Source: Roseiarcus sp036489975 (lineage in GTDB: Bacteria > Pseudomonadota > Alphaproteobacteria > Rhizobiales > Beijerinckiaceae). From it: a stretch of DNA of 64,000 nt. The DNA is taken from positions 1 through 64,000 of the forward strand of contig DASXES010000130.1 in NCBI GenBank assembly GCA_036489975.1, written 5' to 3'. The first letter of the stretch is position 1. Each line of letters opens with the position of its first letter. Positions 50,103 to 59,666 of this stretch are shown here, piece after piece. The translations under genes were made by a program, and so were the position numbers. The notes below the pieces were generated by a model. It ran no database searches, was not told the origin of the DNA, and worked only from the letters and a program-made list of their open reading frames with translations.

Positions 50103-51440
50103 ATGTCATGGAACGCCAAAGTTCATTGGACGGAGGGCCTGTTTCTTCGGCCGCACCATCTTCAGCAAAGCGATCGCTATCTCGAAAACGCGCTCGAAAG
50201 TCGAACGCGCCACGTGACCCCCTACCCTTGGGGATTCGCGTCGCTCGAAATCGACCGGGATCTTGCCCAGCAAAGCAAGTTCGCGCTGCGCCGCGCGTCA
50301 GGAATCATGCCCGATGGAGGGCTTTTCGACTTTCCCTCCGAGTGCCCGCCTCCCGCGCCGATCACGACGCCTGAAACGGCCGCCGGCCAGCTGATCTGGC
50401 TCACAATGCCGGCGCGCGCGGACAATTTTCGCGAGGTCAGCTCCGAGCAGGCGGAAAACTCCGCCCGTTATGTGGTGGGCGCCGAGACGGTGATCGATTC
50501 TACGGCGAACCTCCGCATCGAGGAGGAAATCGAGGTCGCTTATCCGCGCCTGGCTTACGAGATCCGCAAGACTTCCAAGCCAGGCTATGTCGGCCTGCCG
50601 ATCGCGCGCGTCGTCGAGGTGCATGACCGCACTTTGGTGTTCGACGAGAAGTTCGCGCCCCCGGTGCTCGTCTGCGCCGCCCATCCAACCGTCGAAGGGT
50701 GGCTCGATCGCGTCATCGGCTGGATCGGCAACAAGCTCGATGAGCTTTCGCGATACGCGAGCGACCCGACCGCGGGCGGCGGCCTGCAGAGCGCGGACTA
50801 TCTGATCCTCCAGTGCCTGAATCGCGAAATCCCGGCGCTCAAGCACTTTCGCCTGTCGAAATACGTCCACCCCGAGCGCCTTTATGAAACGCTGCTCAGG
50901 ATCGCCGGCGAACTGGCGACCTTCACCACCCATGAGCGGCGAGCGCGCGAGTATGGCGTCTATAATCATGACGATCTGGAAAGCGTGTTCACGCCGCTCC
51001 TGCGCGACATCCAGGATTTCCTCAGCGCCCGTCTCGACCGGCGCGCCATCCGGCTGGAACTGGTCGAGCGCGCGCCGAATGCGTTCGTGTCGACCATCCG
51101 CGACCGCACGCTATTCGCCAACGCGACCTTCGTGCTCGAAGTTTCGGCGCGCCGGCCTCTGACCGAAATCCAGCGCAATCTGCCCGCCTTCCTCAAGGTT
51201 GGGCCGAACACCAAGATGAATGAAATCGTGCACGCCCATCTTCCCGGGGTCGCGGTCGTGCACCTGCCAACGCCTCCGCCCCAGATCCGCGCCATCACCG
51301 ACCACGTCTACTTCTACCTGGACCGCACATCGCCTTTGTGGTCTGAGTTCAGCCAGGCGACAGCGATCGGAATGCACTTCGCAGGCGACTGGCCAGAGCT
51401 CCAGATGGAGCTTTGGGCTGTGAGGGAAGACCGGCGATGA
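50103..51440 (+). CDS. tssK: Type VI secretion baseplate subunit TssK
   Basis: The 445-residue protein starts MSWNAKVHWTEGLFLRPHHL followed by QQSDRYLE, the strongly conserved TssK N-terminus. FDFPSECPPPAP, the middle beta-rich shoulder and the C-terminal head (FLKVGPNTKMNEIVHAHLPG, YFYLDRTSPLWSEF) follow. TssK links the baseplate wedges (TssEFG) to the TssJLM membrane complex. Its stop overlaps the tssL start (ATGA), so the genes are coupled. Confidence 0.94.
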   Translation: MSWNAKVHWTEGLFLRPHHLQQSDRYLENALESRTRHVTPYPWGFASLEIDRDLAQQSKFALRRASGIMPDGGLFDFPSECPPPAPITTPETAAGQLIWLTMPARADNFREVSSEQAENSARYVVGAETVIDSTANLRIEEEIEVAYPRLAYEIRKTSKPGYVGLPIARVVEVHDRTLVFDEKFAPPVLVCAAHPTVEGWLDRVIGWIGNKLDELSRYASDPTAGGGLQSADYLILQCLNREIPALKHFRLSKYVHPERLYETLLRIAGELATFTTHERRAREYGVYNHDDLESVFTPLLRDIQDFLSARLDRRAIRLELVERAPNAFVSTIRDRTLFANATFVLEVSARRPLTEIQRNLPAFLKVGPNTKMNEIVHAHLPGVAVVHLPTPPPQIRAITDHVYFYLDRTSPLWSEFSQATAIGMHFAGDWPELQMELWAVREDRR

Positions 51441-52948
51441 CCACCGAAGACGATCCCTTCGGCCGCAGCGACAGGACGATCATTCGTCCCAATCCCGCTG
51501 GACGTCGCACGCCGCCTTCGCCTTCGGGCGATCCCGCCGGCGGCCCGCCTCAGGGCGGCGCCCCGCCGGCCTCGAGCCCAAGGCCCCCTGTCGCATACCC
51601 AGCCCCGCCAGGCGCCCCGCGGACCGCGCCGCCCCCCAGGCAGGGGCAAGCGGGGTGGGACGACTGGATGGCGCCGCCGGCGCCGAACAACCTCTACGTC
51701 GCTCCCGAGACGTCCGCGCCGATGACGCCGGCGCCGATATCGCCACATGTATCCGTCGATCTGGTCACGGTGGCCGCGAGCCCGCTCATGCGCGCGGCCG
51801 CTTCGCTTCTCGTCATGCTGGGGCGCCTGCGCGCTTCGCTCGTGCGCGCCGGGCCGAACCAGCTCATGGACCAGGTCGCCCAGGCGATCGAGCAATTCGA
51901 GATCGACGCGCGCGCGGCCGGCGCTCCCGCCGATCAGATCGAGACGACGAAATACGCGCTTGCCGCCACCGCCGACGACATCGTGCAGAATTTGCCGACC
52001 GCGGACAGCCGGACCTGGACGCAGTACAGCATGCTGGTTCGCTTCTTCAACGAACGGATGGGCGGCGTCCGTTTCTTCAAGGAGCTTGAGCGCGCGAAAC
52101 AGAACCCGGCTGTGAACCTCGGCGTGCTTGAAGTCATGCACGCGTGCCTGAGCCTCGGCTTCGAGGGCGTCTACCGCGCCTCAGGGGGTCCTGGCGCGGC
52201 GCAGGGGCTCCGGCGCGATCTTTACGAGACCATTCGCCGGGCGCAGCCGAAGGCGATCGAGGACCTGTCGCCGCACTGGCGCGGCCAGGACGTGCCGCTC
52301 GCGAGCACGCGTCTTCAGGTTCCCGTCTGGGCTGTCGCCGCGCTTGCGGCGGCCGTGCTGCTTGGCTCCTACCTCTATCTGCGCAACGGCCTCACGGGGC
52401 GGGCGGAGGCGCTCGCGCTGAAGATGGCGGACATCCATCCGGCGACGGACCTGACGATCGCGCGCGAAACCATCGTCAAGCCGCCGCCCGATCCCAAGCC
52501 GAGGTCGTCGACCCAGCTCGAGCGCATCCGCGCGGCGCTCGCCAAGGAAATCATGGCGGGCAAGGTTGGCGCCGACCAGTCGGCGACGACGATCTTCATT
52601 CGCATCGGCAATGTGGTGCTCTTTCCCTCCGGCGGAGCAACGACCAGCGCCGCCTTCGCGCCGATCGCCGCCAAGATCGCCGCCGCGCTCGACCGCGAGC
52701 CAGGCGTCATTCATGTCGACGGCTATACCGATTCCGATCCCATTCACACCGTCGCCTTCCCATCGAACTTCGAGCTATCCGCGGCGCGCGCCAAGTCGGT
52801 CGCCGGGATGCTGAAGCCCGGCCTCTCGCATCCTGAGCGGCTCGTGGTGACGGGGAAGGGTCCGGGCAATCCGGTCGCGCCGAACGATACGGCGTTCAAC
52901 AAATCGAAAAACCGGCGCGTCGAAGTGTCGATCCCGAGAGCCGACTAA
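51437..52948 (+). CDS. tssL: Type VI secretion membrane protein TssL with OmpA-type domain
   Basis: The 503-residue protein has a disordered proline/glycine-rich N-terminus (to about residue 105), the DotU/IcmH-like cytoplasmic helical domain (ASPLMRAAASLLVMLGRLRA to GLRRDLYETIRRAQP), and one membrane helix (VWAVAALAAAVLLGSYLYLR, about 298-317). A periplasmic OmpA-like peptidoglycan-binding domain follows (VVLFPSGGATTSAAFAPIAA, VDGYTDSDPI, LSAARAKSVAGML, NRRVEVSI). This is the evolved TssL form that anchors the trans-envelope complex to the wall. It follows tssK with ATGA overlap and precedes tssM. Confidence 0.94.
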   Translation: MTTEDDPFGRSDRTIIRPNPAGRRTPPSPSGDPAGGPPQGGAPPASSPRPPVAYPAPPGAPRTAPPPRQGQAGWDDWMAPPAPNNLYVAPETSAPMTPAPISPHVSVDLVTVAASPLMRAAASLLVMLGRLRASLVRAGPNQLMDQVAQAIEQFEIDARAAGAPADQIETTKYALAATADDIVQNLPTADSRTWTQYSMLVRFFNERMGGVRFFKELERAKQNPAVNLGVLEVMHACLSLGFEGVYRASGGPGAAQGLRRDLYETIRRAQPKAIEDLSPHWRGQDVPLASTRLQVPVWAVAALAAAVLLGSYLYLRNGLTGRAEALALKMADIHPATDLTIARETIVKPPPDPKPRSSTQLERIRAALAKEIMAGKVGADQSATTIFIRIGNVVLFPSGGATTSAAFAPIAAKIAAALDREPGVIHVDGYTDSDPIHTVAFPSNFELSAARAKSVAGMLKPGLSHPERLVVTGKGPGNPVAPNDTAFNKSKNRRVEVSIPRAD

Positions 52949-52984
52949 AGGAGAGGATTCGTTGCGGGCAGGGAAGCGCTCTCC

Positions 52985-55900
52985 ATGACTTTGATGGCCT
53001 GGCTCTGGATCGGGCTCAGCATTCTCGGGGCGATCATCCTCGCAGCCGTCGTGTGGCTTGCGGGGCCGCTTGTCTCCATCGGCGACGCGCAGCCGTTCGA
53101 CAGCGTGCTTGTCCGCTCGATCCTCGTCGCCCTGATTCTCCTCGCGGTCGCCGGCGCCATCGCCTGGCGCATCGTTTCGCGGCGCCGGGCCGCCGCCAAG
53201 ATCGCCGAGGCGATGACCGAGACGCCCGCCGAAGACAGCGACGCGCCGGTCCTGAAGCAGAAGATGGAGGACGCTCTTTCGGTCCTCAAGCGGAGCGGCA
53301 AGTCGAGCGCGCGCGCCCTTTACGATTTGCCCTGGTACCTCATCATCGGCCCGCCCGGCGCCGGCAAGACAACCGCGCTGGTGAATTCGGGCCTCAAGTT
53401 TCCGCTCGCCGGGGACAACGCCGCGACCGCGGTGCAGGGCGTCGGGGGCACGCGATATTGCGATTGGTGGTTCACCGACGAAGCGGTGCTCATCGACACC
53501 GCGGGCCGCTACACAACGCAGGATTCGGACGCCAAGGCCGATCGCCGCAGCTGGCTCGCCTTTCTCGACATGCTGGGCCGCAACCGACCCCGGCAGCCGA
53601 TCAACGGCGTGATCGTCGCGATCAGCATCGCCGATGTCCTCAACCTGCCGCAGAAGGAGGTCGCGGCGCATGCCGACGCGATCCGCCGGCGCCTTGACGA
53701 ACTGCATGAGGAGCTGAAGGTCGACTTCCCCGTCTATGCGGTCTTCACCAAAATGGACCTGGTCGAGGGCTTCACGCAGTATTTCGCCGATCTCGACGAG
53801 GCGAAGCGGCAGGCCGTCTGGGGCGCGACGTTCCAGACCGCCGACAAGAAGGCCAACAACGTCGGCAAGGTCTCCGAGGAGATCGACCTCCTCATCCAGC
53901 GCGTCTCGGAGAGGATGCCCGAACGGCTGCAAGAGGAGCCCGACCTCAGATCGCGGGCGATCCTGTTCGGCTTTCCGGCGCAGCTCGGCGCCATCCGGAA
54001 GCCGATCGCCGACTTCCTCAATCGCATCTTCGAGCCCACGCGCTACCAGACGACCGCAGTTCTGCGCGGCTTCTACTTCACCTCCGGCACGCAGGAGGGC
54101 ACCCCCTTCGACGCCGTCATCGGCGCCCTGCAGAAGAGCTACGGCGTCCAAAGCCTCGGCGCCGTCGGGTTTTCGGGAGCTGGCAAAAGCTTCTTCCTGC
54201 ATGACTTGCTGACGAAGGTGATCTTCGCCGAGGCGGGATGGGTTTCGACCAACATCGCCGCCGTGCGCAGGTCGATCGCGCTCAGAGCCGCGGCGTTCGC
54301 CCTGATCGGCCTCGCGACCGCGGGCGTGCTCGGCTTGTGGTGGATGAGCTACACGCGCAACGCCGCGCTCATCACCGCGACCGAGCAGGGCGTCAACGAC
54401 TACGCATCGATCGCCGGACCCTTCATCAAGCAGAACTCGGTCACGGATCCGAATCTCCTGCCCATTTATGAGCTGATCGGCTCTCTGCCGAACCTGCCGG
54501 CCGGCTACGCCAAGCGTAACGACTCAACGCCGGTCGAACAGACCTTCGGCCTCAGCCAGCGCCCGCGTCTTCAGGACGCGTCCGACGACTTGTACCGGCA
54601 GGCCCTCGAACGGCTCATGCGGCCTCGGCTCATCCTGTCCCTCGAGCAGCAGATCCAGAAGAATATCGACGATCCGGCATTCGTCTATGAGGCGCTCAAG
54701 GTCTATCTGATGCTCGGCGGCAAGGCGCCGAAGGTCGACAACAATCTGATTCTTGACTGGTTCACCCGAGACTGGGAGGAGCGCACGTTCCCCGGCGCGC
54801 CGAACGCGCAAGGGCGGGCGCTGCTACGCCAGCATCTTGTCGCCATGCTCGACATGGACGACGGGCGAGAGCGGAAAGTTTCGCTCAATGGCCCGCTGGT
54901 CGAGCAGGCGCAGGCGACGCTTGCGCGCATGCGCGTGGCCGAGCGCGCCTACACGCTGCTGAAGTCCGAGGCGCATAACGCCGAGGTCGAGGACTGGATC
55001 GCCTCCCAGCGCGGCGGGCCGGACATGGCGCTCGTGTTCGAGGCGGCCAACGGCGCAAACCTGGACACCATTCGCGTTCCCGGCTTCTTCACCTACGACG
55101 GCTTCTACTCCGGGCTGCTCGCGCATTTGCAGACGATCCGCGACCAGCTCGAGAAGGACAACTGGGTGCTCGGGGCCTCTGGCGACCAGAACGCCGTGCA
55201 GCAGCAGTTCGCCAGTCTCTACCCCGGCATTCTCGAGCTCTACAGCCGGGATTTCATCGCCGCCTGGACGTCGGCGATCAACAACCTCCAACTTAAACCC
55301 TTGCTGAACGACAAGCCGAAATATCTCAAGCTGAGCGCGGCCTCGGCGCCGACCTCGCCCATCCGTCTGATCTTCGAATCGGTTCGCGACGAGACGGCCC
55401 TGACCCGCGAGCGGCCAAACGCACCGGCGCAAAGCGGCTCGCCGCTCGACAAGGCGAAGGACGACGCCCTGGCCAAGGCGGGCAGCCGGCTGGGCTCGGT
55501 CGGCAAGGAGGCCCTCGACCTGGCGATGAAGAGCCAACGCAAGGCGGGCGATCCTCCGCCCGAGACGCCTGGCGCCTCGATCGAGGCCTATTTCAAGCCG
55601 ATCCAGATCCTGGTCGACGGGCCGCCCGGATCCCGGCCGATCGATCAATTGCTCGCCAACCTGAACGAGCTTTACCGCCAGCTCGTGCTGGCGGCGGAAA
55701 ATCCGGCTCAGGCCAGGCAGGCGCTGGACCAGGCGCAAGTGCAGGTGGCGAGCCTCAGAGCCAACGCCACGCGTCTGCCCCAGCCGCTCGCCGGCATGAT
55801 CGACAAAGTCGCCAAGGACGCCGCAGGCGATGCGAACGCGAGTTCCATCGCCCAGATCGCCGACGCGATGGCTCAGGACGTGACTGGAATCTGCCAGCAG

Positions 55901-56545
55901 ATCACGGCGAACCGTTATCCCTTCGCGAAGAGCGACCGAGACACGCCAATGGCGGATTTCGCCAAGCTGTTCGCCCCGAATGGCGTCATCGACAAGTTCT
56001 ACGCCGCCAACCTCGATCCGCTCGTCAACAGGAGAGGAAAGAAGTGGGTCTGGCAGCCGAGCGCTAATCTCGGGCGCAAGCTCTCCGACACGACGTTGCG
56101 ACAATTCCAGCAGGCGGCCGAGATCCGGGACGCGTTCTTCCCGACCGGCGGGACAACGCCCAATCTCGGCTTCGAAGTGAAGCCGCTGACGCTGAGCAGC
56201 GACGCCCAGACCGCGACGCTCACGATCAACGGCGCCAATATCGTCGCCCAGCAGGGGGTGGAGAATCCGCCTGCAACGCTGCAATGGCCGGGCGCAGGAG
56301 CAGGCGCGGCCTCGATCGTGATGGCGCCCGACATGCCCGACCGCCAGTCCAAGCTCGAGCGCACCGGAGCATGGGCGTTGTTCCGGCTCATCGACGCCGG
56401 CTCATCCATTCAGAGCGGCAACGCGCTCAAGGTCAGCTTCGTCGTCTTCGGGCGTGAAGTCTCCTATCAGTTCACCTCGTCTTCGCTGATCAACCCCTTG
56501 AGCATGCCGGCGCTCAGGCAGTTCAAGTGCCCGAACGGTCTCTGA
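52985..56545 (+). CDS. tssM: Type VI secretion membrane protein TssM (IcmF)
   Basis: The 1186-residue protein has two N-terminal helices (about 5-28 and 43-62) and a cytoplasmic NTPase-like domain with the P-loop GPPGAGKTT (122-130) and the conserved LPWYLIIGPPGAGKTTALVN and VQGVGGTRYCDWWFTDEAVL regions. The third helix is AAAFALIGLATAGVLGLWWM, followed by a large periplasmic part ending in beta-rich VSYQFTSSSLINPL. Length is normal. It forms the inner-membrane core with TssL and TssJ (TssJ not seen here). The 3' end directly precedes tagF. Confidence 0.95.
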   Translation: MTLMAWLWIGLSILGAIILAAVVWLAGPLVSIGDAQPFDSVLVRSILVALILLAVAGAIAWRIVSRRRAAAKIAEAMTETPAEDSDAPVLKQKMEDALSVLKRSGKSSARALYDLPWYLIIGPPGAGKTTALVNSGLKFPLAGDNAATAVQGVGGTRYCDWWFTDEAVLIDTAGRYTTQDSDAKADRRSWLAFLDMLGRNRPRQPINGVIVAISIADVLNLPQKEVAAHADAIRRRLDELHEELKVDFPVYAVFTKMDLVEGFTQYFADLDEAKRQAVWGATFQTADKKANNVGKVSEEIDLLIQRVSERMPERLQEEPDLRSRAILFGFPAQLGAIRKPIADFLNRIFEPTRYQTTAVLRGFYFTSGTQEGTPFDAVIGALQKSYGVQSLGAVGFSGAGKSFFLHDLLTKVIFAEAGWVSTNIAAVRRSIALRAAAFALIGLATAGVLGLWWMSYTRNAALITATEQGVNDYASIAGPFIKQNSVTDPNLLPIYELIGSLPNLPAGYAKRNDSTPVEQTFGLSQRPRLQDASDDLYRQALERLMRPRLILSLEQQIQKNIDDPAFVYEALKVYLMLGGKAPKVDNNLILDWFTRDWEERTFPGAPNAQGRALLRQHLVAMLDMDDGRERKVSLNGPLVEQAQATLARMRVAERAYTLLKSEAHNAEVEDWIASQRGGPDMALVFEAANGANLDTIRVPGFFTYDGFYSGLLAHLQTIRDQLEKDNWVLGASGDQNAVQQQFASLYPGILELYSRDFIAAWTSAINNLQLKPLLNDKPKYLKLSAASAPTSPIRLIFESVRDETALTRERPNAPAQSGSPLDKAKDDALAKAGSRLGSVGKEALDLAMKSQRKAGDPPPETPGASIEAYFKPIQILVDGPPGSRPIDQLLANLNELYRQLVLAAENPAQARQALDQAQVQVASLRANATRLPQPLAGMIDKVAKDAAGDANASSIAQIADAMAQDVTGICQQITANRYPFAKSDRDTPMADFAKLFAPNGVIDKFYAANLDPLVNRRGKKWVWQPSANLGRKLSDTTLRQFQQAAEIRDAFFPTGGTTPNLGFEVKPLTLSSDAQTATLTINGANIVAQQGVENPPATLQWPGAGAGAASIVMAPDMPDRQSKLERTGAWALFRLIDAGSSIQSGNALKVSFVVFGREVSYQFTSSSLINPLSMPALRQFKCPNGL

Positions 56546-56550
56546 TCGTC

Positions 56551-57258
56551 ATGGCCGCAGGACTCTTCGGAAAGTTGCCCGCCAAGCGCGATTTCATCGG
56601 CGCCAACGCCTCGCGGCGGTTCCTGGAAGTCTGGGAGCCGTGGCTCCAGACGGGCGTGGCGATGTCGAAGCAAATGCTGAACGCAGGGTGGATTGAAACC
56701 TACAACCGCGCTCCGATCTGGCGCTACTGGCTCGGAGCGGACTTTTGCGGCGAGGCGATGATCGGCGCGTTCATGCCCTCGGTCGATGGGGTCGGGCGAT
56801 CGTTTCCCCTCGCCATTTTCGTGGGCGAGGGCGACGCCACGCTTCCGCCCCCGGAACTCGAGCAGAACGACGCCTGGTTCGAGGCGGCCGAGGCCGTCCT
56901 TCTTGAGGCGCTCGAGCCGGAAGCGACTTTGGAGCGGATCGCCGAGAAAGTCATGGGCCTGCCCTCGCCGGCCCTCCAGCCTTTGATGACCCGGGACAAG
57001 GGTTTCGAAGAATTGGCTGACGGCGCCGTCCTTGCCCGCGACGTCGGCGGCGAGGTTTCCGCAGCCTTTCTCGCGGCGCGACGCTTCGGGCGCCGGCGCG
57101 CCTTTGCCTCGCAGAGCTTCTGGTGGACGATCGGCGGCGAGGGTTTTCCTTCGCTCGCCTTGTCCGCGGTCGGCCTGCCGCCCCCGACCCGCTTCGCCGA
57201 CATGCTGACCGGTGCGTTCTCGGACCGGGACGCCATCGCCCTCGGCGAGGCGACCTGA
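56551..57258 (+). CDS. tagF: Type VI secretion-associated protein TagF
   Basis: The protein (about 235 residues) begins MAAGLFGKLPAKRDFIGANA and has WLQTGVAMSKQMLN, APIWRYWLGADFCGEAMIGA followed by FMPSVDGVGRSFPLAIFV and, near the end, FWWTIGGEGFPSLALSAVGL. This is the TagF/ImpM pattern of a post-translational repressor of T6SS assembly. GTG 56527 would add eight residues and overlap tssM; ATG 56551 fits the family start better. Confidence 0.9.
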   Translation: MAAGLFGKLPAKRDFIGANASRRFLEVWEPWLQTGVAMSKQMLNAGWIETYNRAPIWRYWLGADFCGEAMIGAFMPSVDGVGRSFPLAIFVGEGDATLPPPELEQNDAWFEAAEAVLLEALEPEATLERIAEKVMGLPSPALQPLMTRDKGFEELADGAVLARDVGGEVSAAFLAARRFGRRRAFASQSFWWTIGGEGFPSLALSAVGLPPPTRFADMLTGAFSDRDAIALGEAT

Positions 57259-57349
57259 ATGACGGCGCTCGCCATCCCTGCTTGTTGTCGCGATCCAAGG
57301 ATCGCGTATCATCTGAGCCAACGCCCCTCCCCTCACAGGACAAGCGGCG

Positions 57350-58864
57350 ATGAATGACCTTTCTCCTCCGGACGCCTCGGCCGCAGTCTTGCCGAACGCC
57401 CCGCCGCCGCTCGCCGAAGCCGCCATTCCTGCGGAGCTCGAGATGCCGGCCGGTTCTTTGCCCGCTCCTGAAGCGGCCGTGCCGGTCGAGCCACCGCCGC
57501 CTGAACCTTCGCCTGCGGAAGCGCCGACCGAGGCTGCGCCCGCACCCGGTTCGGCGCCCAATCCCTTCGCGCTGCCGATCGTCTCGGAGACGGATCCGTG
57601 TGGGCCCGACCTCGATCTTGAGGGCGACGCGGAATTCATGAATTTCGTCGCAGCCACGGAGGGGTTGCTTCCCGCCAGTTATTACGCCTTCAATCGCGCC
57701 TCAATCGATTTTCCGTCGGCGTTGCAGACGGCGGAGGCGCTGCTCAAGCGCACGCTCGACGTCCGCCTGCTCGCCCTCATGGCCAAGCTCTCGATCCTCA
57801 ATCGCGATATCGCGACCTTCGCGCGGCGGCTCGGAAATATCGCCTGGCTCGTCAGCGAACATTGGGAGGCCGTCAATCCGAGGCCCGAAGGCGACGACGC
57901 TTCCGGGCGCATCGCGCAGCTGATGACGCTCGAGGACAATTCCGTCGTCCTCCTGCCGCTGCAGTACGCCCCGCTGCTCGACACCAACCGCGAGGGGGTG
58001 CTCTCCTATCGCGACCAGCTCCTGGCGACGGGCGCGGTCCCGCCGCGTTCGGTCACTCTCTATAACCTGAAAGGCGAGAAGCAGACGACGGAGCCGGAGC
58101 AGTTCATGGCCGCGAATGCAATCGCGCGGGTGCTTGGGGACGTCGAGATCGGAAAGCTCGCCGGCGTCGCCGAGATATTCAAAAACCTCGGCGCTTCGAT
58201 CCAGTCGATCAGGGCGGCCACCACCCAGCATGTCGGCTTCGAGAACGGCGTCGAGCTGCCGAAGCTCGCCAAGCTTGTGGCCGAGATGGCGGAATTCCTG
58301 CGCGTTCCGCTCGTCAGACGCGACCCGTCGCTCGCGCCGCCGCCCGAAGCGCCTCGGGGGGCCGAGGGCGCCGCGGCTCCGGACGCGGCCGCCGCGGCGC
58401 CGGCTGCTTTCGCTTCGCGCGCCGAGGTCGATGCGGCGCTTGCTTCCGCGTTCGGCTATTTCGCCGCCTCCGAGCCGACAAGCCCGGCGCTGCTCCTCAT
58501 CCGGCAGGCCCGCGAAACGCTGGGGAAGAACCTGTACGAGGTGATGAAACTGCTGGCGCCGCCGCACGCGGACGCCGCGCGGGTCTTCGTCGGCCCGGAC
58601 GGAGCCTTCACGGTGCCGGTGAAGAGTCTGTCGACCACGCCGACCGCGGCCATCGAAAGCGCGCCAGCGGAGCCGGCGGCGTCGCGCGCCGCAGCGCTCG
58701 CCCTCATCGACGCGGTCTCGGCGCACATGCAAAGGGCGGAGCCGTCGAGCCCCGTGCCCTATCTGCTCGATCGCGCGCGAAATCTGGCGACGCGCGACTT
58801 CCTGAGCCTCTTGCAGGATGTCCTGTCGGAGGAGGCGATCACGTCGTTGAAGAAGGGCAAGTGA
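57350..58864 (+). CDS. tssA: Type VI secretion protein TssA with proline-rich N-terminal extension
   Basis: The 504-residue protein starts with about 75 residues of proline/alanine-rich sequence (PNAPPPLAEAAIPAELEMPA region). The ImpA_N domain follows: LPIVSETDPCGPDLDLEGDA, LLPASYYAFNRASIDFPSAL, RTLDVRLLALMAKLSILNRD, NIAWLVSEHWEAVNPRPEGD. Then comes a middle domain and a C-terminal helical domain (PSSPVPYLLDRARNLATRDF, LSLLQDVL). TssA caps and primes sheath assembly. It is the last plus-strand gene of the locus and converges with the DUF1036 gene. Confidence 0.9.
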   Translation: MNDLSPPDASAAVLPNAPPPLAEAAIPAELEMPAGSLPAPEAAVPVEPPPPEPSPAEAPTEAAPAPGSAPNPFALPIVSETDPCGPDLDLEGDAEFMNFVAATEGLLPASYYAFNRASIDFPSALQTAEALLKRTLDVRLLALMAKLSILNRDIATFARRLGNIAWLVSEHWEAVNPRPEGDDASGRIAQLMTLEDNSVVLLPLQYAPLLDTNREGVLSYRDQLLATGAVPPRSVTLYNLKGEKQTTEPEQFMAANAIARVLGDVEIGKLAGVAEIFKNLGASIQSIRAATTQHVGFENGVELPKLAKLVAEMAEFLRVPLVRRDPSLAPPPEAPRGAEGAAAPDAAAAAPAAFASRAEVDAALASAFGYFAASEPTSPALLLIRQARETLGKNLYEVMKLLAPPHADAARVFVGPDGAFTVPVKSLSTTPTAAIESAPAEPAASRAAALALIDAVSAHMQRAEPSSPVPYLLDRARNLATRDFLSLLQDVLSEEAITSLKKGK

Positions 58865-58867
58865 CGC

Positions 58868-59389
58868 TTACTTCCGGGGGTCGCTGAGGAAGGTCGTCCA
58901 GTCGGACGAATCGAGCGTGTCGATCTCGGCGAAAGTGACCGCCTGCAGGCCGCGCCGCCAGCAATTGTCCGCGCCGAAGGCTGTGAACTTGCCGCGGTCG
59001 ATGCATAGGGTCGCCGTGCCGGTCACGAGGTCCACCCCGTCGATGTCCGTCGCGTAGAGATAGACGAAGCGGCTTTTCAAGGGACCACGAATGGGCGTGG
59101 CGCATGAGCCGGGCGTCGCCACCCACCAGCCCTCCGTCCTGAAGACCTCGCCGGCGTCCGTCCCGACCGCGATATTGATCAGCGCATGCGTCTTGTTGCA
59201 GACGCGGAAGTCCGCATGGGCCGGCGGGGAAAAGATCACAAATAGGGCGAAGGCCAAAGCGGCGCGCGCGAGTCCCCGGCTCGCTCGCCGGGCCTCCCGA
59301 TCTGCGCCTCCGCGCCAGTCGGCGGCGGCGGCGAACGCTCTTGGGCTCCCGATAGCGCGGCGACGCCTGCCGCCATCACTCGCCTTCAT
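58868..59389 (-). CDS. Secreted DUF1036 protein
   Basis: The 173-residue product has a basic N-terminus and a hydrophobic segment (GLARAALAFALFVIFSPPAH, cleavage near AHA-D), then the DUF1036 fold: DFRVCNKTHALINIAVGTDA, TEGWWVATPGSCATPIRGPL and KSRFVYLYATDIDG. Five or more cysteines suggest disulfides in the periplasm. The function of the family is unknown. Start ATG 59389 overlaps the end of the upstream small gene, so it belongs to the tssF-tssG-clpV operon and may be a system-linked envelope factor. Confidence 0.75.
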   Translation of the reverse strand: MKASDGGRRRRAIGSPRAFAAAADWRGGADREARRASRGLARAALAFALFVIFSPPAHADFRVCNKTHALINIAVGTDAGEVFRTEGWWVATPGSCATPIRGPLKSRFVYLYATDIDGVDLVTGTATLCIDRGKFTAFGADNCWRRGLQAVTFAEIDTLDSSDWTTFLSDPRK

Positions 59390-59654
59390 CTCGGTAAAGT
59401 TCGCCCCATTCCTTTTTCCAGACGCCGTCCGGATCCTGAACAACGATGGCGATCTTCAGCTGATTCGCAAGCTTAACCGCGCCGGAAAGAGCGTCCTTGG
59501 GCGCCATCGGCTCGGTGAACCGATCCGCCTCCAGAGATTCATGCGCGCTTCTGGGGCAGACGACCGTCGCCCGCTGTCCGTCGGCGCCTTGAGAAAGAAC
59601 GACGGTCACCGCGTCGCCGACGACCTCATCCACCTGCTCGAATCGATTGGCCAT
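59376..59654 (-). CDS. Small T6SS-linked protein of unknown function
   Basis: The 92-residue protein starts MANRFEQVDEVVGDAVTVVL and contains TVVCPRSAHESLEADRFTEP, MAPKDALSGAVKLANQLKIA and IVVQDPDGVWKKEWGELYRD. It is soluble, with alternating strand and helix, and matches no family I recognise. It lies 12 bp after clpV and overlaps the DUF1036 gene by 14 bp, so it is an operon member. Co-transcription with clpV suggests an adaptor or small cytoplasmic component; this is inference. Confidence 0.6.
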   Translation of the reverse strand: MANRFEQVDEVVGDAVTVVLSQGADGQRATVVCPRSAHESLEADRFTEPMAPKDALSGAVKLANQLKIAIVVQDPDGVWKKEWGELYRDEGE

Positions 59655-59666
59655 CGATACCTCCGT

